From assembly GCA_048772705.1 (NCBI GenBank), contig JBLWGC010000205.1, forward strand, positions 62,001 to 126,000: a stretch of DNA of 64,000 nucleotides, written 5' to 3'. Position numbers and translations under genes: made by a program. A model generated the notes under the pieces. It had not been told where the DNA came from. It made no database searches and saw nothing but the letters and a program-made list of their open reading frames with translations. The stretch is from Leidyana gryllorum EB-2025a. Lineage: Eukaryota > Apicomplexa. The stretch's first letter is position 1, and every line of letters begins with the position of its first letter. Below are positions 9,947 to 20,400 of this stretch, one piece after another.

Positions 9947-12900
9947 ATGGAAGAATTGTCCTATATACCATTACGCAAACTTCCCACCCACATTATCAGT
10001 AATCCAAACCTCGGACGCGATCTCCTCAACACATACAATCCCGCAACCTCCACTTTCGTACATCGCCTAGCAGCCCTTCAATCCGCTGCAGTCCAACGAA
10101 ATGGCCACTTTGCTGCCAAACTTGCTGCTCACGATACCTCACTACTTATCCGCAAAACTGCCCGCGCTGTCGCCGCCAGATGTGCTGACGCAGACCCCTT
10201 GATGCAACTCGCTGACGCCGCCGGACACTGGGAACGTGCGCATCTACTCAAAGAGCTACGCAAACGAAACAGATTCGATGTACTCGATCGCATACTCGAA
10301 ACATTCCGTAACAGAGGCTGTGTTACAGACTTCTTGGATACTATGCCCTATGGCTCCGCAGCCTACGTGCGAGACGTCTATCCCCTCTATCACGGCTGGA
10401 TGTCAAACAAGACGATGACTAGACTGGCCAAGCTGCATCCCGCGTTTGCAATTAACGCACTCACGAAATTAATTCAAGAGGCGAAGCTCATCGACGACAT
10501 CTTGATGCAGCAGTTTCAAGCCGTCCTGCGCGAAACAGGACGCCGTTTACCGAATGAATGCATTGACTTACTGGCTGCCGTGTGTGCGAAAGTCGATCGC
10601 ACACGTTGGCCGGTCCAGTTTGCCTCTGAACATATCACCGCCAAAGTTTTCCTGGACTGGCTCTTGGAGCATCCGGATTTCTTGAAGGACGATGTAAAGC
10701 TCCGAACCAAGTTTTTGAGCCGCTCAATCAGTGCCACCGACTTTGTGGCTAAGGTTGTTGGGACCCCTAAGATCCTCACCGTAAATACCTGGAGCTCAGT
10801 CCACTCGAAGATCATTCGTCGTATATGGGACGCCTTACCGGCTGAAACTCGGTCGGAGACAGTTTTTGCTGTATCCTTTCTGGACAAGCTGCCCCGCGAA
10901 ATCCGGCGGTCCGTCGCTCTGAACATCATTGCGAGACTCGAGAAGTCCACCGACTTGAAAGAACAGGAGAAAGCTGTGGGATACTACCCGTTATTGAGCT
11001 GGAAAGAGGCTATCGCAGGGTTGGAGGCCGATAAGAAAGTGTCTTGGATGAAGACTGGGAGTGATCTTGGTCGACTGATAGCCAAGTGGCCGGAACATGT
11101 GCGAGAAGGATGGACTCTGATGATTCGGAAGTCGAAGAAATCTATCGAAGTAAACAGCGCTTATCACAATGATCCCTGGAAGGCTGTGCAGCACATCAAG
11201 CCACATCTCATAAGCCGCGACATGGTGCTGCAAGCCCAGAAGCTGTTCACTACAGAGGGTGATCATCGGTATGATTGGAGAAGGACCCAGGCTTTGTTGT
11301 ACCTGCGTGGGCAACTGGTTGTGGACTATCCCGATATCGTGTTGGCTTGGGATCGAGGAGCGTTTGGTCAGCCTGGACAGGACTGGAACATTAAGAGTGG
11401 TCGTACTTTTCGGGAGTCTAATGATGGTGGAGAGGTGGATCTTCGAAAATACTTTAGGTTGACGAAATCTGAGTTCTGCACCATTTTCATCGAGAAAGTT
11501 CGGGCACTCAAAGTGATCAACAGTACTGAACGTTCTTTCCACGGCGTTGACGCCAATATATTCCACCTGATGAGGCAACTGAGTCCTATCGCCGATCAAG
11601 TGCCCGAGCTGCTGGTCGAGATGCTCGAGCTTGTTGAGTGGGACAATATGAGCCCATACTCTTTCCAGTATCAGCTGACGCCGGCAGTGGATGCCTGTGG
11701 GAAGAAATTCTGGCACTTCCTGACCGAGAGGCTCAGCAGCGACATGAGACTGCTCCAGATCCCGAGTCTGGCCGATCGATTGGCTCGAGAAGCGCCAGAC
11801 ACTCTGAACAAATACCTCGAGTTGAAAGGACTGATACCCCCCGAATTGTGCGGGAAGAGTGTCAAGGAGACCGTCTTTATCCCCCACCTGGACCCCTCTA
11901 TCCAGTGCAGGTACTGGTCAGTGAAACAGATGGAAGACTACGCTGCGATGTTGGTGGACTATACCTATAAACTCGAGCAGTTACACACCAAATATGCCGA
12001 AGACAGAGCCCTCAAACGAGCCGAACAGGCGGCCTCCCTCGAAGCTGAGATGGCTGAAGGCAACCTTGACGCCGAGGAGGCTGAGGAGGTCGAAGATGAG
12101 ACGATGGAAGACGGCGGCAGTCAGGAGGACGAGGCAATGGCAGAAGGCGAGGAAGATTCTCCCTCTCCATCTCCTTCTAATGACCCCAATGCGATCAAAG
12201 TTGCTGTCGACCCGAATAATCCTTTTACTTGGACTGAGCGTGAACGATATACATTGGGACAGGGGCTGCAGCAGATGATGGAGTGTTTGGCAAAGCTCCC
12301 CGTGTGGGACCCGTATACATTGAAACCGTACATTGACCGGACTCTGGAAGGTACTGAGATGTATCTCATCCGCGAAATCATCAAGTCGTTCGGGAAGATC
12401 GACAACGTCAGTGGGAGGATGATTCTGCAGGAGTATTTGTTAGGCGACCAGGCGCGAATTGCGATTTATGCCATTCGACCTGCTATCAAATCAATGAGGA
12501 AACAAGAGCTTCTGGAGATGTGTAGACAATTAGCCTGGAAGGGTGTGTCGGTGGCCAAAGAGGTGGTGCGTCTGATGGGTGTGGCTCAGCTCACCGAAGC
12601 GCGGGACGAACTAATCTCGAGCTTCCGCAGTGTCGAAGAGGGCAAAAAGATGCACAGAGACGTGCGGATGGCTGTCGTTCGGGCAATGTGGGACTACTTG
12701 TCAGACGAAACCACTTGGGACTTTCTCGACTCCACCCTCAACGACGCCGATATGCGTGTGACTCGCAAAGTCTGTTGGGTCACAACTCACGATGTGCCCC
12801 CATTCTGCATCCAGCGACTCCTAAACTATATCTTCGCGGTCCTCGGGAAAGGCGATATCAAGTTGGTGTCGGGTGTGATGCAACGACTCGCCGAGCGACC

Positions 12901-13987
12901 TATAATGGACATGTCGGGTCAGCTGGTCGGCCGACTGATAGAACACATCGACATCAAAGACGATGGGGCCAGAAATAACTGTCAGAATGCATTGCGTCAG
13001 GCCATGATGCGACTCGAACCGGCCGTTCGCGACGCTTTGGTGAACGATATGTACGAAAGAAGTCTGGAAACAGAGGAGAAAATGGCGAGTATGTGCACCT
13101 TCCTCAAGACTTGGCGATGGATACAAGGCGACAAGGACGAAACCGAGAAGGCGGTCATGCGCTACTTGAAAATGCTCCAGAGGTTCCCGGCTGGCGAACT
13201 CAAAGCGCCAGAGCTCCTCACCGTGATGCAGGACACCACCGCTATTCTGGACTACTTGGATGACCTACGCGCCCGAAACCCCTCGGTGTACCGCTATGTG
13301 GTGTGGAAGCTTGAGCTGCCAAGGTCGTCCAAAGACCGTCTACGGATGTTCCATATGGCCCGCGATCGACAACAGACGCGCCAGCAGAAGCAGCAACAGC
13401 AACAGTCCTCTCCCACCGCTTACGAAGACGAAGCTTTGGTACATTTCCGGCTGTTCCACCTACTGGCATTGGACAATAACGGAGAAACGAAGCTGAAGAA
13501 CACAGCAGAGCTCCTGGAGGAGTATCAAAACATGACTAACTGCCCAGCAATCCAAACATTAGCAATGTTGATTCAAGGTGAGCTCGGGAATTTGGTGGTT
13601 TGGGGGCAGTTTGCTTTGGTTTGGTTCGGTTCGGTTTGGCTTGGTTTGTCTGTGTGCATCGGTTGTTGTGCAACTGAACGGTGTTGCTTTGCGGTTGTGC
13701 ATGATGCAACGTGTGTGTGGCGTGTTTGAAACCCTAGTTGTAGTGTGTGAGGATGAGAAGACTGATGGCGATGAGGAGATGGTTGAGGTAATATTGGGTG
13801 CTGAGAGCGCGTCAGCTCGAAAGCGGCGTCGAGCGTTGGGGGGTTATCGGAGGATACGGACAGGTTTGCCGTGTCCGAGCCATGTGGTCAGCCGGGTGCG
13901 AGCTCTGCGAAAGCGCGCGTTGCTTTGCAGTGAGTAGTAGTTGTTTTTGGTGTGCAGGGGCACTCGCGGGTGAAGGGGAGTGAATAG
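9947..13987 (+). CDS. Very large helical (HEAT-like) protein, unrecognised; 3' exons tentative
   Basis: The main exon 9947-13577 encodes about 1210 residues from MEELSYIPLRKLP. Amphipathic helices of 15-20 residues follow one another for most of its length, as in HEAT/ARM solenoids. Exceptions are an acidic linker at about 700-745 (AEEAEEVEDETMEDGG, then SPSPSPS) and a short Gln run near 1150 (QQKQQQQQ). The exon ends at a good donor, CAAG|GTGAGC. My continuation is less certain: exons 13738-13788, 13817-13927 and 13958-13987, with a 160 nt GT-rich intron and two introns of only about 28-30 nt. No family was recognised. A scaffold or transport adaptor role would fit a solenoid, but that is inference. 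Confidence 0.65.
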
Positions 13988-14092
13988 GATGGTTTTGTTT
14001 GGGATTGATTGATTGTTGGTGGGCAACTAACTGATAGTTAAGTATGTCTCTTGTGGGCAGCTCAAGGAGGCATCGGAATTAAAGTCCCTTTC

Positions 14093-17083
14093 ATGTCTGC
14101 TTCCCCCTACGACGCTACCGCAAAGAGCCCCAGTTCCGTAAGTGGGGAGTTATCCGATAGTGCAGGGAGCAGAGCAGCCGATCTACTTAGGGAGCGGATC
14201 TGTTTACTTATAATATTCTTTATGGATCTGTTTCTTTGTAGGAGGAAGCTAAAGCAGCACCCGGAGCCAAACGGAGAATGCTGAACGATCGCTCCGGGTT
14301 TCCGGTCGGGACCAACACCGGTTCTTCCGACCGACGACACTGGCAAACGGACAACACAGATTCACCTACCACTCACTGCGCTCGCAACGACCTCCCGCCG
14401 CAGCCGCATCCTGAGGAAGAATTTTCCCGCTCTGGTGAAGCGATGAAACAGGAGCACACAGACAATCACCACCGAATCGGAGGTAAACCCGCACCAATCA
14501 CCCTCACATCCTCCCCCACGCACCTACAAACTCCCAAATTCATCCTCAGGTCGGGTACTGCTGCTACGCAATTTATCGCAAGCAGTGGTGGAACATGACG
14601 TTGAGACTTTCGTGTCACCCTTTACTCGTTCTGCCAACCCAAAGATATATCTCCAGTTCGCTGCTGGCCAGGCCTTTGTCGAATTCGGGGTAAGTTCGGA
14701 TCCCAAATCGGAGTCCGTGCCAGCAGGCTGTGTCACCACACTGTGTCCACACAGTGTGGGGGGCGTGTGGCCTGTGCGAAGTGTGTAAAACAGTGTGCGA
14801 CACCATCTCAACCGATGGAGGGGCCGGTATACCCTTTTCAGAGCACTCTCGGAGCACTTTGGCCCGCCCCGACACTTTCCCATGTCTGTTTCACCAGGCC
14901 TTGCGCCGTTCCTGGTTCAGATCGTTTGAAATGGATGTTTTTGCAGACGCCTCAGGAAGCGAGCGACGCTTACCGCTACTTCAAAGCGCATCCTACGAGT
15001 CTGAAGAGTCAGACGGTCCAGGTTTTCTTCTCCGACCGCGAGTCGGTCACCGCACCCGATGAGAAGAACACAAACTTCCGAGTCTTGCTGGCCACTGTGA
15101 CCAATCTTATGTATCCTGTTGACATTGAGCTGCTTCGGTTCCTCTTTACCCGTTTCGGCCGGGTGCAGAAAGTGAGTCACCGACCCGACAAGCCTTCGAT
15201 TCCACACCCGTGTGTTCAGATAATTTCGTTCTCGAAAGCGAATTCCGCTTCGACATTCCAAGCATTGGTGCAGATGGCTGACCCGCAAATGGCTATGGAC
15301 GCACTCAAGGAACTGCACGGCCGTAATATCTATGACGGATGCAATACGCTCCAGGTACTCTTTGAGATTGTTTGTTTCTCCCATCTCTCTGGCCAGATCC
15401 AACCAAGCCGGCTACCCGAACTGGTCGTTCGGGTGAACAACAGCCGAGCCTGGGATTACACTGTTGCGCCGGAAGGTAGGCTAGGGCTGAGACGGGTGTG
15501 GAAAGTGGACTGCAGGTGTACCTCCTCGTGCTGCAAGTAGTTCGGCCGATGGCCCGAAGTCTAGAACGGTGAGTAATCAGATGCCGTCTCCGGTCTTCTT
15601 TGGCGATATGAAACCCTTTCTTAGTCGCCACACGTTGTACCCCGTGGTGTACCTGATGAAAATCAGATGCCACAGGGTAACAGCAATAATATCGCTGCGC
15701 GTTGCAACAGGTAACTTTGCACTGAGTGTGTGTTCCCCTCATATCCCAGTGTCAGTCCTGGGTTTCACAAAGTACTCGGGATGGCCCGCCTTCCCCGCGA
15801 AGCACGGGAATGGAAGGCGGCATTGCTCGCGCAGTCGGTTATCCCTTCTCCTGTCTTGATAGTCTACAATCTCACTCCTAATGTGGTCACTGTTACTGAG
15901 CTCTTCAATGTCTTTTCACTCTACGGCGTGCTCTTGAGGATCAAAATTCTTCGCGACAAGCCTCACACGGCTCTACTCCAATATTCTGACCCTCTGTACG
16001 CTTCGCTTGCTGCCCATTTCTTGCAGGTAAGCCCACTTTTCTCACTAGTCCCGCCAATTTACTCTTATCAGGGAGCTGCGTTATTTGATGTGGATCCTGG
16101 AATGCAGATCGGTTTCTCTCGCAACGCTGAAGTCAAGTAAGTCTAATCACCGATGTGTGTGTGTGTGTGAGTGTGTGTGTGTGAGTGTGTGTGTGTGAGT
16201 GTGTGTGTGTGAGTGTGTGTGTGTGAGTGTGTGTGTGTGAGTGTGAGTGTGTGAGTGTCTCTCTCCCTGTCCTTTGTCTGACTCTGTTAGCGCTGAGTTT
16301 CGTTTGCCAACACTCACTTTCCATTGCAGACTCTCCTCGACTGTTGGCCCTGACACACTCCGACGAACTCGAGCGTTCCATCCGCAGGAGCAACGGTACA
16401 ATGTGACCGACTATTCCACTCCCGACCTTGTGAGTTCCCAGTAGTGGATAACTCAATCAGACTTTCTGCTCCGCAGCCCAATGAAGTCGAGAAGTTCATT
16501 AGGGCCGCTTGTCCACCCACCTGCACCCTATTTATAGCAAATTTGCGGGAAAACGTGGAAGGTGAGTCAGCACTCTGCGTGTGGGTGTGTGGAGTGTGGA
16601 GTGTGGAGGTGTGTGCTCCACACCCCCACACGCCTCCACACACCAACTGCCACACATCGACTTGAACATGAAACGATTGATTGATGCAGAATTCGAGATT
16701 CGGGAGCTTGTTGGTCAGTATGGGACTATTACTAAGGTTCAGCTCAAAGCTCCAACGGACGGTTCACGACGGCGTTACGCCATGGTGGAAATGGCCTCGC
16801 GCCACGAGGTGAGTTTGATTATGGTTACCGTTATCGCTCGCTTGACTATTAGGCATTATACGCTTTGGCTCACCTTCACAACTCGGCCGTGGACGGACAG
16901 AACATTAAGGTGGCATTCTCGAAGGTAGTGATCTCTGACAATGGAAGTGGTGCGGGAGAGAGTCCGGAAGGGCGTCCCGCGTCCCCAAGCATCCAGGGTC
17001 AGCAGAGTGGAGAGGATAGTTTAGCGGTGCCGGCGGAGAAGCCTGAGCACCTTACGGCAGACGAAGCGACGACTTCGGCTTAG
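14093..17083 (+). CDS. PTB-like RNA-binding protein with four RRMs
   Basis: Fourteen exons: 14093-14137, 14242-14482, 14550-14689, 14947-15171, 15220-15354, 15397-15475, 15516-15568, 15625-15710, 15750-16026, 16072-16136, 16330-16429, 16477-16561, 16690-16808 and 16853-17083; 626 residues, all phases consistent. RRM1 starts VLLLRNLSQAVVEHDVE; RRM2 spans VTNLMYPVDIELLRFLF to the PTB-like IYDGCNTLQ and RAWDYT; RRM3 starts PSPVLIVYNLTPNVVT; RRM4 starts CTLFIANLRENVE. The order and the RRM2 tail match polypyrimidine tract-binding proteins, which regulate splicing and mRNA fate in nucleus and cytoplasm. The RRM2-RRM3 linker (15516-15749) has two possible splice patterns; the one given yields an Asn/Gln/Gly-rich linker and normal intron sizes. 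Several of its introns carry GT-rich hairpins. Confidence 0.88.
14736..14759. repeat. Perfect 10 bp stem / 4 nt loop hairpin in PTB-like intron
   Basis: CCACACTGTG and CACAGTGTGG flank the loop TCCA inside the 257 nt intron 14690-14946. Confidence 0.9.
16153..16257 (+). repeat. Tandem (GT)n-GA microsatellite in PTB-like intron
   Basis: About 105 bases repeat a unit close to GTGTGTGTGTGTGA inside the 193 nt intron 16137-16329. Unit length is nearly constant over several copies. Confidence 0.9.
16584..16644. repeat. GT/CA-rich hairpin filling a PTB-like intron
   Basis: GGTGTGTGGAG (16584-16594) pairs with CTCCACACACC (16634-16644), and an inner TGTGGAG/CTCCACA stem adds to it, within the 128 nt intron 16562-16689. 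The intron consists mostly of this structure. Confidence 0.85.
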
Positions 17084-17416
17084 ATTGGCCTGCGACATCG
17101 GCGTCTCTGCCTTGACCTCATCACTTACTCACTTACTCACTCTTTCACACTTGGTCTTGTTACACCTGCCACATTACATCACATCACTCACACCATCACA
17201 CCACCTTCACACCTCTCTTCTGAATCTTTCGCTCGCTCGCTCGCTCCTGACCCGCTTTCCCCACATATCGCTGGCTGAACGAATTCCTCGCTCGCTCGCT
17301 TCCTCTAGTTGTCTACACAGCTGTGTGTTTAGCCCCCACGCACTATGGCCGGCGTTCACATCCCAGGCAGCAGTTAATCAAAACAGTTTTCTCTCTTCTT
17401 CGGGGGGCGTAGGTAG
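17084..17416 (+). promoter_or_regulatory. Pyrimidine/CA-rich spacer between PTB-like and Sec7 genes
   Basis: These 333 bases hold short CACTTACT, CACAT and TCGC repeats, and no ORF that I support. They include the 3' UTR of the PTB-like gene and presumably the promoter of the Sec7 gene. Confidence 0.6.
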
Positions 17417-20400
17417 ATGGACAGAGGTCCTTCTCCCCCGAACAAGCGTTCGAGACGACCTGCGGGTGGCGTCAGTTGTCACCAAGCAACCATCTTGTCG
17501 AGTCTGCAATACATTCTCGATGTCGCTCGCACCTCTGTGGTTGTCCTCGGGTCGGGCGCTCCCATATCGGCCAGCGCCCAGCCCCAGCCGCCGCGTCCCA
17601 CACCCGCCAGTATCATAGAGTGGTGCGCGCGCAGTGCAGATCGACCTTTCACTCACGCAGCGTCCTACCGCCGCTTCCTCCCGAGTGATCTGTTGCCGTG
17701 GACTCCTCATCATGCGAACCATCCGAACCCTTCCTCCGCCGCGGCTGTCAGGAACACGCACAGAGCCTCTATAGTCTCGACGGTTACCGAATACACACCC
17801 AAGTTCCGATCGCCCTGGCCCCACCCAACTCGCACCCGCTTCTGTATCGAGCTCCACGCTCGCCGAGCTCTATTCACGTGTCTCCGAGAAGGTTTCTCCG
17901 CCACACAGTCTCTCTTCCGAGCTTTAGAGTGCTCCTCCCTCCTTTATCAAGCCTACTTTGTACAAAGAGATCGTCCGCATCTTGAGGGCCTCGAACTCTG
18001 GAGGCGCTACTGCCAAGCCTATGGCGCCGGCCTGGAACGCGCGTGCCAGAAATGTAATCAGGACTGCTGGCGCTTGGGACTGGAAGCCCTTATCGATCTT
18101 AAGGCCATTGTCATACCCAATGCCAACCCGGCTGCCAACACTCAAGATCTATATAATCAACTCATGAACTGTCCTGATGGATCTCCCAACATGCCCTCAC
18201 CCGCATTTCAAATCGCATACCTCTTCCTTATATGCCCCATCGTCACTAGAGACACAATGGCCAAATTCCTCGGAGGACATGGACCCAACTCCCTCAATCT
18301 GGTCAACTCAGCTACTCTTCACCTAGCCGACCTCCTAGATTTCCAAGGAATGGATGTTGGTGCAGCTGTCCGGTGAGCATCCGAGCATCGCTGATTATGG
18401 GGGTGTGTCAATGGGAGTGTGTCAATGGGTGTGTCAGTGGGAGTGTGTCAATGGGTGTGTGAACCCGTGACACGGGTGTGCCAGTGGCACGATTGTCAAA
18501 ATTCGTCTGTGTTTCGGTTACTGGTCTCACTCACGGTGGCAGGTTTTATGCTGCGCACGTTCCTATATCGGGAGAATCGCAGGTCATCTATCGGTGTCTG
18601 GATGCCTTTGCTCGCTCGTAAGTGTGACGGCCTCTGATTGGTCGCCGAGGAGTCAAATTAGTAGACAGATTTACGAGTGCGCGGTTGCGGGAGACTTGTA
18701 TGGAGCTGAGGTCGTTCGGCGTCAGCGTTCGCGTTACATTGAGTTCTCTTCTAGCGGATAAAAGTGAGCAACGACTGGAAAAGGTGCCCGATGCCAACAT
18801 ACCTCGCGAGTGGGCGGTGGCACGAGATCTGCAGCAACAACAGCAGCCTATGTAAGCTGAATGGTAGGATCTGTCCAACGCGATCCAGGAGTCGGTCAGG
18901 CCGAATACTCAAACGACTCAAGCTGCAGGGGGGGAGCAGTGGTCGTGACAACTCTTCAGGGACATCTGTCACTTCGGCAACGACTATATTGAATCCATCT
19001 GATATGCCTGTGTACTCAGCGGTGGTTAAACAAGCCCCCGAGGAGACCGGCGGCCAACGCAAAAAGTCCCACTGGTTCCGACGACGGCTGTTGAGTTTCG
19101 GCTCCAGACATGATGATGAGGAACGCGCGACTGAGGGTGTAAGTGACTGTGGCAGCCCTGCGGCTGCTGCCGGGAGGGGCCGTCGAATGGAGATTCCCAT
19201 GAATATGGATCACACCAGTCAAGAGCACGCCATCAGTCCAGCGCTGGAATCGGCTTCAGTCTCAGGGGGCTACGTAACTTGCCGCCACGGGCGCTTGCTG
19301 ATGCGCGATAGCGACATCGAGGGTTTCACAGACGGCATTCTGGTGATCGCTTACGCTTTGGTCATGTTGAACACCTCACGTCATAATGAGGTGTTGATCA
19401 AGAAGCGGAATGCTCAGATCACCAAGCCGAGCTTCAAGCAGATGATCGCGGCAGCCACCAAACTGCGGGTGAGTCCGGGGTTACTGGACAGCTGGTTCGC
19501 CACCTTCTGCGCCTCACCAATGGAAGCCGCTCTTAATCCTCTGTCCGAAGTAAGCGAGTTGCAAATGGCGGGATCATCTCATCGATCGGCTCTGAACCAC
19601 AACTTCAGTTCTATAAGCACAAGGATTTACAGCATCATTTACACGCGTTGAAACATGCAGATCTTGGCCGGTTGGCCTCCACGCCACCAGGTGAACATAC
19701 AATATGCAGGCACACACGTGTGTGCTTCAGCTATTTCTGTGCGCTTGTGTGGTCAAAAGCGGTCACATGCTCGTTACATGTGGGTGGACAGCCGTACTGA
19801 AGCTCTGAGTTGGGCAGGGGTGTTGCACGGTGTCATGTCTCCCAGCTCCAAGCCTGATACACTGGAGCAACTAGTTACTAAGACGAGTGGCCTCGAGCAC
19901 GATCCTGATGAAAAGTGAGGCTACTTGGTGACTCCTCGGTGACATGAGTTTTGTTTGACAGTTCGGTCACCGAAGGCTTTACGACTCCTCGTCCGGCTCA
20001 CACGCGGACACAAACCGCAACACCACAAACTACTGCGTCGACGCCACGCAGTCTGAATGTATCTCATTCTCGTCATCCCACAGCCCCTACAATTAACCGA
20101 CAAAAGTCTCCGAAGCGGAGCACTGACATACGCGCAGTGGAGCTGTCCAGTGTCGCTGCGTTTGCGATTGTAAGAAAGGAATGGGTGGCTTTGATCGGAC
20201 TGGTTGGTTTATACGATAGATTCCCGTCACATACTTACGGCATTTGTCTGCAACATGTTACGAGGAAGGCGAAGTTGTTTCCGCGATGCCACGAGCTCTG
20301 GTGGTAGTACAGCGAGAGGGCCTCAATCACTACACGAGCCTTCTTCAAGTCGTGCATGAAGGGGACGAGTCGGTGGAAATGACGCTGACCAGTCTGCCCG

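Noticed and set aside
15569-15772. Unspliced reading of the PTB-like linker (15516-15710, then 15773)
   Set aside because: It gives an unlikely hydrophobic/Arg linker and skips good splice sites; the two-intron version keeps phase and gives a typical linker.
18618-18668. Shorter Sec7 intron ending at ATTAG (18661)
   Set aside because: The exon then runs into a stop at GGATAA. Using the next acceptor (18668) gives an open frame that joins the second half of the Sec7 domain.
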